Assembly: GCA_017311315.1 (NCBI GenBank)
Contig: CM029617.1
Coordinates: 9,009,760 to 9,073,759, forward strand
Direction of reading: 5' to 3'
From: Dendrocalamus latiflorus
Taxonomy: Eukaryota > Streptophyta > Magnoliopsida > Poales > Poaceae
Length of the DNA stretch: 64,000 bases
Shown here: positions 45,591-56,931 of the stretch, piece by piece
How the letters are laid out: every line of letters starts with the position of its first letter
Numbering within the stretch: position 1 is the stretch's first letter
Notes under the pieces: generated by a model
What the model was told of the DNA's origin: nothing
What the model saw: only the letters and a program-made list of their open reading frames with translations
Databases searched by the model: none
Position numbers and translations under genes: made by a program

Positions 45591-48292
45591 TGAGAGACCA
45601 TGTGGATGTGACCCCATGAGTGTGATGAGTAATTGACACGTGTATTAGAGCAGGTACAATAAGCCTTAGTCAGCAGGCTATAGCAAATATAATATCAACT
45701 AAATCTTACGTGGCAGAGAGAGAAAGGAAGAGAGAGAAGGAAGCTGGCTACTAAATTACAGCTAGCTATAGCACGTAAAAATATGCATTTCACTCTCTTA
45801 CACGTGGGGCCAAATAGTTATTGTAATAGCTACCTTATTGTATGAACTATTTTTTTGAATGCTATAGATGAAATGGACAAGTGTTATAGCCACTAGTTGG
45901 CTATACTATTGTACTTGCTCTTAGGAAGTTTGAGTTTGATTTGGGTGCTTTGTGCTTAGTACCTTCTATTAATGCAAATGTTGATTATAATATGTCGAGC
46001 CGTGCTATGTGATATGTTTCTTGTCTGTGATGGCTGCAGGACTTTGAGGTGGAGTCGTGGCGAGGCACGGGATGACCGGACTAAGGCACAGGCGGTGCTG
46101 AGGTTGGAGCGGTCGGGATGTGCCGAAGACGGCGAGGACTCGAAGTGGTTGCGAGGCGTGGACAGCAAGAAATGAGGAAGCTTCCGGGAAGGAGCGTGAG
46201 GGGCAATTCGATAAAATTGACTCAGGCTCGAGGAAGCGGGTTCGGTTCGAGACAACGGGTAAAATGCAGAGTGGTTGAAGCTAGCAGGTAGAGTGTGTTG
46301 TAAACCCGTTAGTGAAGACTATAAAAGGAGAGGGGTAGGCTTGAGAGAATTAGGGTTTTCAGTTTCCCTCCTCCTTCATGAGTTCCTTACTTCTTTCTGT
46401 TGGAGAGTAGTTGAGTTAGCAGGGGTTTGTTTTGCTTTTGGCTGGGAGAGCAGAGAGTGGGTTGTGTTCTTGGCTCTGGTTGTCTCTCTGCATGTGAGCT
46501 CTCTCAGGATGTGAGGAGAGTTTGAGCTGGGTGTACTCATGTACTCATATTAATCATTCCTCTCTCTGTATCAAATGGAGATGCTTTTTGTTTAAGATGA
46601 TCTGAGTTTCAGTCTCTTCCTGTAGTTTGGCTGTGTCCTCTGTTCTTCCTTTTGATGCTCTCTATTCTTCTTCTTTTTTCTCTAAGCCGAGTTCTTATTT
46701 AAGAAGCTGCAAGATCATTTTTCTTTGAACTGGGATAGATTCTCCAGGCCATCTTGGTCAGTTGTCCCGAGAGAAAAGATTTTTATCGCAAGCTTCTTTC
46801 TCAAATGATCTCTGCTCAATTTCCTCTGTTTCTAAACTTGCTAGGGTTTACTGTTACCACAAACAGAGCATTTCTTGTTTTTGAGGTTTTGGCAGAAGAT
46901 GTGTATTAGTCTTGAGTCTTCCTGTTCCAAGAGCACTTCTTTGTTGTGATTCAAAGGTTTCATGCTCAAAGGACTTGAGAGTCACAAGCTTTTGGATGTA
47001 GATTTTCATTTTCTTCAAGTACTCTTGTGTTCGGCTGTCAGGCATAAACTGGTCATCTTTTGTCGTCACTTCAGTTTTCTTGCTCTAATTGTGTCAATTT
47101 CGGCCGAGATTCTTCCTTGGGCTATTCAGTTTCTTGCCCAATTCCTTTGCCCTGGGAAGAGCAGCAAGGATTTGATTTTTTTTCCTGTGTTTGTTGTTTT
47201 CTGTAAGTACTTCCTGTGCTTCTGTTTTCAGTAATCTTGAATCTTCAGTTCGGTCTGCAGGTTTGGTTTTTTTAGCCTTCTGGTTCTTTTTCTTTTTATC
47301 TGCAGTCTTTGCTTTCGGTGCTTAGTTTGTGCTTTTGGCTTTCGGTTGGCTATTTTATTATTATCTCTTCAGGCTATCGTTTTGGCTCTGTCAATTGATC
47401 CTTCTTTGGTTTATTCAAGGTTGTTTCTTCAGTTTTTTTGCTTTCCTGCTCCTTTGCTTTCAGTTCGGCTAAAGCCTTAGTTTGGTCTGAATTTTTCAGT
47501 CTCGCTGCCTTGTTTTTTTCACTAAGTTCTTACCCGATCAGAGCATCTTCATTTAGCTCCTGTCCTTTGGTTCAGTTTTGAGCTGAAAGTTGAGTATCTT
47601 GTTTCTTTTAATATTCTTTTCTCTGTTGTCTTTCAATTGGCAGCTTTTGTGATATTTCTTGTTTTGAAGTTTTGAGTTGTTTTCGGCTAGCATGACCATA
47701 TACTGTGTTTCGGCTGCAGCTTAAAGTGTTCACTGTCTTCCTCTTCAGTCTCTTTTTGATTCTGAATTTCAGTTTCCATTACAGATTTTCAGCAGAGTTT
47801 CTTTTAGTTCCTTTTGACTGCCTTGCAGCCTGCATGCAGCTGCTCTTGGCAGTTGGTTTTCTCTGTGTTTTTCCTTCCCTGTATCTACTGTTCAGCCTTT
47901 TTTTAGTCCTTGGTACAACCTGTTTACAACAGCTGTCTTCAGAACTGAAATAGAAACCAGTCAAGTGCAGTCCTTATAAGCCTTCATTTCAGTTTCTCTT
48001 GCAGTTTGTTTGATGTTTCTGGTTTACATTTTCTGATTCCTTTTGCAGTTTTCAGCAGATTCTGTTTAAAGCCCTTGTTGGTTAAAGTTCTCTTTTTATT
48101 TTGACAGCTCTGTTGTGCCTTTGTATTTAGCTTGCTTAATTGTCAGTCTGGTTTTCAATTTCCAGTGGACACTAAAATTTCTTGCTTCATAGCTTTTGAG
48201 CTAACGGAGAAGAAATTTCGTGTGAATACTTGGGGAGGCTTTTTGAAGGCACCATTCACCCCCCCCCCTCTGTTGCCATTTTCGATCTAACA
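45591..48292 (+). mobile_element. Solo LTR, copia family B, copy 2 (2702 bp with MITE)
   Basis: Flanked by the perfect duplication TTATA (45586-45590, 48293-48297). Starts TGAGAGACCATGTGG and ends TTCGATCTAACA. The first kilobase is collinear with 36343-38144. The second half is different: T/C-rich with many TTTCAGTT/TCGGCT words and no GGTCAGACC array. The tail ACCATTCACCCCCCCCCCTC is shared. Confidence 0.88.
45648..45920. mobile_element. Tourist-like MITE (273 bp)
   Basis: Ends GAGCAGGTACAATAAG and the inverse of ACTATTGTACTTGCTC, flanked by TTA (45645-45647, 45921-45923). The TTA duplication and TIR fit PIF/Harbinger Tourist elements. Removing it restores collinearity with solo LTR copy 1. 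Confidence 0.9.
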
Positions 48293-48297
48293 TTATA

Positions 48298-49383
48298 TTT
48301 ATTGTTGCTTTACATTTGATATTTTTTGTTCCGCATAAATGCTAACTTGAAGTCATTTTGCAGGTATGGCTCATGAAGTTCGTAGATCGGACTAGCCTTA
48401 CGGCCTCCGAATGATCACATTGACCGACTGCATCGTGCGTTGCGCCATATCCTGCCTCTTGGGAGTGCAGAGGAGGCGACTGACTTGGGGGTGGTCCACA
48501 CACACACACACACCATGCCAACCCTTTGCCTTATAAAAGGAGGTGAAGCAGATCTAGGAGAGAACACTACACAACCAAATTTAACACTACACCAGAGCTT
48601 GCTTCACCACGTCGAGATAGACAAGAGGCAGAAGAAGCAATGGGACAACATGATGAAGTAATAGGAGGAGACTTGCCAACTAGCAAGGTCTGCTACGACC
48701 CGCGACGAACAAGCAATGGCTGTGGCGGCCCGGGCCGAACAAGCTGAGCATGCCAGAAGGTTAGCTCCCCCACAATGACACCCCTGTAGCTGCAATCTCA
48801 TCCCGAATGTTCCAACTGAGTGTTCGCCGCAACACCCGCCCGAGGGAGAGACGCCGCCCCTTTGTTGGTGCAGCAACATATGCAAGTTTTTCAAGTCTAA
48901 GCAGCGGTTCAGCTTGGACATGCGTTATTGGGATTATGCAAATTACTCCTATGACTATCCCGACCGCCGTTGGGACACGAGCTGATAAGGACCAGTTACA
49001 GTGTGTTCCCCTACTATTTCTCTTTTAAAGTACGCATTAACAACCTCTCTTATCTACCCGCAGTCCCCAGAACCGCTATGTGGCTACCACAAGTGGATTG
49101 ACCTAGAGATCCACCCACATGACTAGTGGGCTCTCGACTTCGAGGAGTGGGATGCCAAAAGGGCCTGTGAGATCAAGGAGGAAGAGCACTGCAACGACGA
49201 GAAAACCGACCGTATACGTCGAGAGATGAAAACCCATCTCGAGATGTGCACGTGCAGAGAGCGTGAGGCTCGTGAGAGGGAGCATGAGAAAAAGAAGGAA
49301 ATGGCAGCCAAGGCCACAGAGGCCGCCGAGGAATTCAACGCTGAGTTCGTAAGGAAGGGAAAATGGCCCCGGTCCACGCAGTA
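48298..49383 (+). pseudogene. GRF-type zinc-finger protein remnant of the MULE
   Basis: 48361-48660 has weak coding traces, including a (CA) repeat at 48497. A GRF-finger-like part reads CWCSNICKFFKSKQRFSLDM, RYWDYANYSYDYPDRRWDTS (48855-48980), then after an intron-like gap PEPLCGYHKWIDLEIHPHD (49067-49120) and a charged coiled-coil tail (ALDFEEWDAKRA, KEEEHCNDEKTDRIRREM) ending at 49383. GRF fingers (C-x-C...C...CxxxxW) are nucleic-acid binding, and such genes recur as companions in grass MULEs. Stops at 48660, 48984 and 49122 are present. Assignment is by pattern. Confidence 0.5.
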
Positions 49384-49959
49384 AGTCGGGGCGTTCCGCA
49401 CTAGTCCACCGAATGTCGAATTTATTTCCATTCCAAAAAGACGCATATGCATCATAGGAGTACTTCGTTTTGTTGTATCATGCATGATACTCTTTCTTAT
49501 GCATTTAACCAAACACTGTGCGCCATGTTACGTCCAGCTTTATTATGAAGTTTATTTTAATTTGCAAAAGCACTTATCCTCATTTTTTCCCATTCAATTC
49601 TTACGTGTAGCAAGGCATCTAACAACATGAAAAACAAGTTCTCCTCCATGTACAAATTCCCGGTTGCATAGCAGTATCATTTAGTTTCGTACTTACCAAT
49701 TGTTGCTATCCCAATCATTCTCAAATAAAATTTTACAAATTTTCTTGCACTACAACAACATACGACAATCGCAAACTATTATTGCCAATCTAACATATTT
49801 TCTACCATTCATAATCTACGAAAATCACAAATGGATTAACAGACATTGTCTCTCATTTTTTTTCAAAACAATACAACTCACATAAAATTTGATAAATGCT
49901 ACCTACCTACAACAATTGTCATTTACTCCCATACGCGATTGGGGGCCCAGTTGTGCAAA
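49384..49959 (+). other. AT-rich 3' part of the MULE
   Basis: No coding feature recognised between the GRF remnant and the right TIR. Confidence 0.5.
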
Positions 49960-50227
49960 AATGGGCAAGTTCCAGTCGCCCAACAGTCGAGCGACTGAAA
50001 CTGCAGTCGCCCAACGGTTGGGCAATAAATCCTGGTCACCTAACCGCTCAGCGACTACAATTATGTTGCCCAACGGCCCATAGATAGCCTCCGTGTCGCG
50101 CGGCCATTAGGCGACAGGTTCCAATGGCCCAACGGTTCGGCAACTGGAGGAATTCCTGTAAAAAAATTTCCACGGGTATATTTCTGTAATTTCGATTAAA
50201 AATTGGATTATTTACAAAAAAAATTTC
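49960..50227 (-). repeat. Right TIR of the MULE
   Basis: Series of AGTCGCCCAAC(N)GTTGGGCGACT half-palindromes, then GGGTATATTTCTGTAATTTCG, ending ACAAAAAAAATTTC. Confidence 0.88.
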
Positions 50228-50230
50228 CAT

Positions 50231-50375
50231 GGTATTTTTCACCTGAAATTTTAGAAAGGCAACCGGTTGAGTCCCGGCTGAAAACCGGTCCGAACTTGTT
50301 TTTCTAGAACAGATGCCGGTCCAATCGAAACTAGCCCGTTCCTAGTTTCGTCTTGGATTCAACGTGGCCACTGCC
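50231..50375 (+). repeat. Block shared with 17183-17335, copy 2
   Basis: Same word order as copy 1 (GGCAACCGGTTGAGTCCCGG, AAAACCGGTCCGAACTTG, ACTAGCCCGTTCC). The MULE inserted at its left edge. Confidence 0.7.
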
Positions 50376-50519
50376 AATCGGGAGAAATTAAAACCATCTC
50401 CCGTTTGCTCGCACCACAGAGTTTTGGGCGGCGTGGACGCAGCGGCGGGTCGACACGTTCGCATGCGCTCGGCCCGCACGGGTCGCTCGAATGGAGGGGT
50501 AGTTTTGTCTTTTCGCACC

Positions 50520-50770
50520 TCTCGCGGTCTCGCGCGTACGCAGGCGCCCGTGCCGCCTCCCCCTCCTCCCCCGCTCCCCCGCCGCCTCCCCCCCCTCCCC
50601 TGCCGCCTCCCCCTCCTCCCCCGCTCCCCCGCCGCGGCCCCCTCCTCCCCGCCGTCTCCCCCGCTCACCCGCCGGCCGCCACTTCCCCCCTCCCCCTTCC
50701 TACCCCGCCGCCTCCTCCTCCCCCGCCGCCCCCTCCTCCCTCCTCCTCCCCCCTCCCCTGCCGCCCCGTC
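50520..50770. repeat. C-rich low-complexity tract
   Basis: Runs of CCTCCCCC/CCGCCGCC over about 250 bp. The open frames crossing it encode only Pro/Ser runs and are not proposed as genes. Confidence 0.9.
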
Positions 50771-50995
50771 ATGTTGAACTCGCGAGAGCAGGCCACTACT
50801 TGCGCACGCACAGATCAGATCGGATCGATCTCTCCCCCCTCCCCTCACGCGCAGGAGCGGAGATGGAGCCGTCCACCGCGGAGATGGAGTCGGGCGTCCT
50901 CCGGCGACCCTCTCCCGACGGCGGTTTGTCGCCGCCGATCTGTTCACCCGTCGTTGCACCGCCGATCTACTCGCCCTCACCTCCCTCCTGGTTAC

Positions 50996-51500
50996 CCCCG
51001 CGGCGGCCAGTGCGGCAACCAGATCGGCGCCAAGGTCTGGGAGGTGGTCTGTGCCGAGCACGGCATCGACGCCGCCGCCCGCTACAACGGCGGCTCCGAC
51101 CTCCAGCTCGAGCGCGTCAACATCTACTACAATGACGCCTCATGCGGCTGCTTCGTCCCGTGCGCCGACCTCATGGACCTCGAGCCCGGCACCATGGACT
51201 CAATGCGCTCTGGCCCCTGCGGCCACATCTTTCGCCCCGACAACTTCGTCTTCAGCCAGTCCGGTGCCGACAACAACTGGGCCAAGGGACACTCACCGAG
51301 GGCGCCGAGCTCATTGACTTCGTCCTCGACGTTGTCCGCAAGGAGGCCGAGAACTGCGACTGCCTCCAAGGTCAGTGTGCCTCTACTTTCTTCATCTTCC
51401 CCTCGCTGGAAGATCCGCTGCTCATCTCCAAGATCCACAACGAGTACTCGGACCGCATGATGCTCACCTTCTCCGTCTTCCCCTCGCCCAAGGTCTCTTA
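50996..51500 (+). pseudogene. beta-tubulin N-terminal gene fragment
   Basis: Frame 1 reads GGQCGNQIGAKVWEVVCAEH, GIDAAARYNGGSDLQLERVN, YYNDASCGCFVPCADLMDLE, PGTMDSMRSGPCGHIFRPDN, FVFSQSGADNNWAKGH: residues about 9-137 of plant beta-tubulin, lacking the start MREI motif. A small deletion near 51292 shifts the frame, and TEGAELIDFVLDVVRKEAEN continues. At CLQG, where plant genes have their first intron, a GT follows. Then PLLISKIHNEYSDRMMLTF continues exon 2, but the segment encoding the GGGTGSG nucleotide-binding signature is gone. It ends at VS plus a stop near 51500. Confidence 0.9.
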
Positions 51501-52565
51501 GAACCTGGAAATTATTTGACTCCATATCTATGACTTGAAGGCTAGATTCTGCACAGTAGTGCATTTTACCGCACCAATTTCCCATATTTGATAAGAAACT
51601 GATGCTGAATTTACATAAAGTACAAAGAGCTTAGTTCTTTATTTACTCTATCCATGTCCTTTGCGCTTAGATTATCTGTATTTGATATATAACTTAAGTC
51701 TTTTATTTACTGCATCTCTGTCCATGGTGCTTCAATTGTCGTATTATCGAAGAGTGAAGCTGATATATATAACGAAAGGATGCCTTTAATTTTTCAGTTT
51801 GTTAGGTGCAGGGTTTTTGGGTATTCCTATATTATAATCCTAATCACTGAGTCACATTAAGTGAATGTGTTGTGGCAAAACTATTGCGTGATCTTATGGC
51901 TTATTGTGCATCTGGAACTGGTCATCTTGAGCTCATAGTAGGTTGGTTTTCTATTTACCTTGTGATTCAAAGCTCAGTTCTGTTCAATCTTGATTATTAT
52001 TTGTGAATTTATCTTGGACTCCTAATTGATAAAAGCACGTAGTATCCATTTGATCAAGGTAGAAACTACTTATATGGGTACTCAGCTCAAAATGTCAACA
52101 AGTTAGTTGTCCTGGTTGTGGTTGGTCTGCTCTGTATATTGTGAACTTTTTGAGCAATATTTCTACGAACTTCATTGAAACTTTGATTATTTGATCTTTT
52201 TACTAAAAGAAAAAAGAGATAAGTTTAACGATGTGCTTTCATAGTACTATTATTCAGTACTAATACTGTAACAAACTTAACGATGTATACATTTTGCTAT
52301 TGATGGTGCCATTTCCTTTTTTTGCCTCATGAAGAAATCCTATCTACGGTTTCGACTTCAGCCCACCTGCTAGAAATGCTCTCTCTTAACATCTTTTTGC
52401 ATGGCTGCATGCCATGTCCTGATGCACTTGGATGAACAGGCTGAAGAAGGGCAAGGGTCTGAAGGTAGCAACAAGACCTTGGTAAGCAACCTTGGGTTTC
52501 ATCGCCTCCTGCAGACAGACATGTAAGGGATCACCTCAGCCATCTCGGCAAGGCAGACCGGCGGA
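51501..52565. other. Unassigned AT-rich DNA
   Basis: Intron-like base composition; no coding frame recognised. A short word run at 52440-52480 (translation LKKGKGLKVAT) could be another captured scrap but is too short to assign. Confidence 0.4.
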
Positions 52566-52665
52566 GGCGCCGACCGGATCCGGCCTCCCCCTCCGGCCTC
52601 TGCGGCTCCCCCTCCGCCTTCGTGCCGACCGGATCCGGCCTCCGCGGCTCCCCCTCCGCCTCCTA
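52566..52665 (+). repeat. GC-rich tandem repeat (about 55-bp unit, two copies)
   Basis: GCCGACCGGATCCGGCCTCC occurs twice, each followed by GCGGCTCCCCCTCCGCC. Confidence 0.8.
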
Positions 52666-52872
52666 ATGTGCTCTGTGCTCGCTGCTCCCTCAGAACCTCA
52701 GTGCTGTTTATTTGCTATGTGTTGACAATGTGTTGGATGATTCAGTAGGGGAAGTGATCAGTGATGTTGTTTGTTGTCATTAGTTTGTTCATTTAGCACT
52801 GAAATGGTATGCATGGTCAGAGATGTATCCAAGTATGTTGTTTACTTTTCTCTTGTCCTTGTGATCTTATAT

Positions 52873-53265
52873 GCAGCTGAGGCCATCATGCTAGGATTTT
52901 AACATTTCATTGTTATGCTGGCCACCACTGTCATCATACCAAGCGCACCTGTTCCTCAGATGGGAGGAGGAAATGTGAGTACCAAAACTTATGCACTGAA
53001 TATCAGTTATATTCACTTGCTTGACATATGAGTTTGATGTTGCTGAACAAGTATAAAAGTTTGCACTAGATTTGCAGGTTTTGTCCAAGCTTAACATCTA
53101 AATGATAGATATTGTCTTTTGTCGGGACGAGAAAGCCTAGCTAATTCAGACGCTGTTGTTTGTTGCTGGCACAAACACCTTATTCCAAACTTTCTTTGGG
53201 TTGTGTCTTCCGGTTGTAATGGGTGGCTCATATACTTTCATTGCGCCATCTCAATCATCTTGGCT
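52873..53265 (+). pseudogene. Nucleobase-ascorbate transporter (NAT) gene fragment, two exons
   Basis: Exon-like part 1 (52873-52974): AEAIMLGF, a stop where Gln is expected, HFIVMLATTVIIPSAPVPQM, GGGN, then a GTGAGT donor. Part 2 (about 53126-53265): DEKA, a stop, LIQTLLFVAGTNTLFQTFFG, LCLPVVMGGSYTFIAP. These match the first transmembrane segments of plant NAT proteins, which move xanthine, uric acid or related nucleobases across the plasma membrane. The rest of the gene is absent. Retention of an intron means it was copied as DNA, not from mRNA. Confidence 0.82.
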
Positions 53266-53749
53266 GGACGGTACAACAATGAAGCAGACCCTCGCTAGGT
53301 ACTGCCCAACAGCTTGGTCTTCTCATGATCGTTCTTTTTTTTATCTATTTACAAGTTTGTTGAGGAAAGCTAACAAGTTTGTATCGCTGTTGTAAAGAAA
53401 TTCTTACGGACCATGCGGGGAACACAAGGTGCTCTCATAATCTACGTTGCGTGGATACTTCACAAAAGTTTGCGAAAATAAAGCAATTTGCTACATCAAT
53501 ATAAAGGTATTCTCGGTCCCTTATAAGAATTCATTAATTTCTTATTTTTTAATATTTATTACATATATATAAACGTATCGCCGTATCGGTATTTTTGGAG
53601 AAATGACGAATCGCGGTATCGCGTATCCGTATCGGTATCGGAGTACCTGGGCAACATAGGGCTCCACTACACACTGAAGCAACCATCTACATATTTGTAC
53701 ATTCTTAATCATGTCGAGTGGGGAAAATGGATTATGTTCATGGCAAAGG

Positions 53750-54640
53750 AATTCTACTGACCACACTCGCTCCTTCACGCCATGGGCGAAACGCCCCCCG
53801 TCCACTTATACCGTGGTCGAAGCAACCTCTAACCACTCGCACCGTGGTCGAAGCACTCTCCGACCGCTCAACCCGTTGGTCGTAGAAACCTCCGACCACC
53901 TGCAATGTGGTCGAAGTGCCTTCCGACCGTGTTCACCCCGCTACAACGTGGTCAAAGCATTCTCCGACCACGTGCACTCCTTCACAACGTGGTCGTAGCC
54001 CATACAATCAAGTATGCAAGTACTTGGCTGTGCCCAAGGTCGTTTATGACCGCCCAAAAGCACTTACGACCACTTCATAGCCATTTACGACCACTCAAGG
54101 TCGTTTAGGACCACTCTGTGTCGTATACAACCACTCCATGCCGTTTACGACTGCTCTGTGCCGTTTACGATCACCCAAACCTGTTTACGACCACTCACTG
54201 CCAAACTACGACCATGCAGTTGAACTCCCGACCATGCGGTCGAATTTACGACCACACGGTCGAAGCTATGACCACATAATCGTTTAAGACTGTGCGGTCG
54301 AACGGATATACGACCACGTAGTCGTCCCGACAATCGTCTATGGGTCCCGCCTGTCAGATTCGTCGCCATTTCTCGAATTTATTCAAACAGAGAAGTTCAC
54401 ATGGTCATAACTAAGTCATTTTAACTCTGAATTTAGTGAAACAAACTTCTAAATTCATCTAAAAAGAGTGGTCGTAAAAGCTACAACGTGGTCGTACAGC
54501 CTCCCGATAGTCTACGACCACGGTCAGAGTGGTCGTAAAAGCTACAACGTGGTCGTACAGCCTCCCAATAATGCACAGCGTGGTCGTAAACGACTTGACT
54601 CAATTCCGACCACGGTCAGAATGCTACAACTATGCAGAAA
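53750..54640. repeat. Array of CGACCAC/GTGGTCG 7-mers
   Basis: More than 25 exact or one-off copies, mostly GTGGTCG in 53810-54000, CGACCAC in 54050-54330 and mixed after 54465. It includes a 61-bp tandem duplication starting at 54465 and 54526 (AGAGTGGTCGTAAAAGC). The same 7-mer dominates the LTR of copia-A. No LTR ends were found here. Confidence 0.88.
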
Positions 54641-54780
54641 ACGTTCAAAACAAACTTAAATTTCCTAGAGACACGAGTCAATTACTCATCACAAACATAG
54701 GGTAATGACCACATGGTCTCTCAGTTCCTCTACATGCACTTTGTACTATTGTTTTATGATCTCACTTCAACAATGTTGTA

Positions 54781-54810
54781 GGGCGCCGCGAAGCGCGCTC
54801 CCTTTTCTAG
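54781..54810 (+). mobile_element. Candidate Helitron 3' terminus
   Basis: A short GC hairpin (GGGCGC...GCGCTCCC) followed by TTTT and CTAG, then T in the flank. A hairpin about 10 bp before a CTRR end is the Helitron 3' hallmark. No 5' TC end was located, so the element length is unknown. If real, it may contain the array and the gene fragments to the left. Confidence 0.45.
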
Positions 54811-54811
54811 T

Positions 54812-56931
54812 AAGCTATAAGGGTGCAACCGGATCGAACGCGGTCAGATATTGGCAGTCATGCGAATACCCTCAGATAAAGATACAAATTTGGACTGTAT
54901 CGAATACGAATCCTGAACGACTACAAAAACGCACCAATAGGCAGTTTGACTGCAATGCCATTTTTCGACAGTACATCACAATCTATCAGCAGAAAACCGA
55001 GCAAACAAACAGAAGTACCACTGCATGATGCTATCAATGATCAAATGGGCACAGTTTTGCAATGTTCTTTGGAAGACAGCCTATACAGCAAAAATATTTT
55101 ACATACAAAGTTACATGAAAACTACTTGGAACTTGTTCACTACAGTGCAAAAAAAGGTATCAAATTATACAGAGCTGACACCAAGCCACCAAGGTCCAGA
55201 TGATTGACTACGCCACTACGGGGGAAGAAATGAGAACTTATTCGGTGGACCAAAACACAATTACAACACGTACTGCAGAATACAGCACCTCCGTCCACGA
55301 AAGGAATTCCAATCTCGAAGAATGGCTGTATAATAACATATGGTAAACATATAGAAGGGTAGTACAATCTACAACACACCCCAAATCTACAAAGCCGTAA
55401 AGCTTCCAAAACCCGGAAAAAAAGAATCCAATTGCAAAATTTGTTATCTGACACTTGACCAAGTGCTAATTAATCATCCAAGACTGTTCACGCACAATGC
55501 CTTGTACAAATGGAGAGGAATTGCTTTTACATAACTGTCCCAAGTCTCAAACAATAGGTGGCAACCTGCCATAATAAGAACAGTCTTAACTCCGCAAATT
55601 CAGCCATGAAAAACTGATAATAGTTGTCTGCCCTGGCATGTGGGTAGATATCCCCTTTTGTGTACAAGGATTAAGGGCATAGCAAGGGAATATATGCACA
55701 GCATTACATACTACTGAACATAATCAAACGATATGAGCGCCAATGTTCTTTACACTTCTAGTTTGCTTTGACCTTTGTATATATATGATGATGCTTACCT
55801 TCACATAAAAAAAATTGAACTGCTGGTGCAGTGTGCTGTGGTAATACCTCTACTATTGGTCAGGAGTTAGCACTGCAAAAAATCAAGAAAGCAGTAAGAA
55901 ACATTTCGTATTGAGTCATGAAAGCTGATATAAGACAATCAGAAACATTCAGAAATATTTGTTTCTTGTATCAGTGTCATGTAATCCTTGGGTAAAAAAG
56001 AGGCTTTGAGATGAATCAAATGATTCAGATCAACAACTCGAAGTCAAACTCGAACCATGAAAAAAAATCATGATGTAAATGTTTAAGTTTGTTTCATTCA
56101 GCAGACTTAGTGTGTACTGCTCGTGATTGAGCATATAAGAAGCACTTCTTTTCAATAAAATCATCTCCAATCGAACTGCCATTACAGCCTTTGATCATTG
56201 TTAAAAAATTCTTCTAGTGAACAGATTTAATTGGGGTTGATTATTATGTGAGACGACTTGACCAGCCATTTTTGGATTTTCAAAATGAGTTAAGCCAATC
56301 CAGTTTCCCATCTAGAAGCAACTCAAGCATAAACGTACTCATGCATTCTAAGATTGACCCGTAGTAACAGGTAACCAGTTCTCCATCATGCATAAAACTG
56401 TTCACTGAGAACAGCCAGCAATACCATGGAGAACAATCAGTTTTCAACAAAACTCACTGAGTTTGAGTTCTCTTAAAAGAACAAACTGAAATCATGTTCT
56501 TTCTTGCAAAAACAATGCAGATCACAGCTAGTACCATACTATCATCAAGAGTGTCCATAGCTAGGACTAACTCAGTCAAAAGAGCCTTAGACCAACTCCC
56601 AAGATCAACTAGATTGCTACTTACTTGATAGTAAACCCAGCTGATAAAACTAGTCATAGTTGTAGCAAGTTCTTAACAGTTGTTTATGAATATTCATACC
56701 AGTATCAGGTACCCCATGTACATATCCCTAACCCATACATGCCCAAATATGCACACAGTCTAGTAGTAAAGGGTGAGGGATCAAGTGAAGTGACTCAGGA
56801 TATTACTGTGTGCAGAATAGACACACTAGCACCCATTCTCCAGCTAGTTTTCCTGAATATTTTTGGTGTATTTAGGACAATACGATACGACTAAAAGGTT
56901 TTTGGACAGTACACTTGCTCGACTACTGCTT
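54812..56931 (-). other. 3' flank and 3' UTR of the beta'-COP gene
   Basis: No coding frame recognised. The part adjacent to 56932 should be 3' UTR, possibly with a further non-coding exon. The poly(A) site cannot be set without transcripts. Confidence 0.4.

Larger units (their letters stand above)
41837..50227 (+). mobile_element. MULE (Mutator-like element) with nested solo LTR
   Basis: TIRs of about 270 bp at 41837-42110 and 49960-50227. Flanks CATGGCATTT (41827-41836) and CATGGTATTT (50228-50237) agree in 9 of 10 positions, as expected for a MULE 9-10-bp duplication. It carries a decayed mudrA-type transposase, a GRF-finger protein remnant, and a 2.7-kb solo LTR inserted between them (45591-48292). 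Confidence 0.88.

Noticed and set aside
36343..48292. The two family-B LTRs as the ends of one 12-kb element
   Set aside because: They have different target duplications (AAAAT and TTATA), no PBS or PPT next to them, and unrelated elements between them. They are two solo LTRs.
50405..51460. Longest open frame in the window (351 codons, plus strand)
   Set aside because: Its first half is Pro/Ser runs from a C-rich tract and its second half is the frame-shifted tubulin fragment. It is not a single gene.
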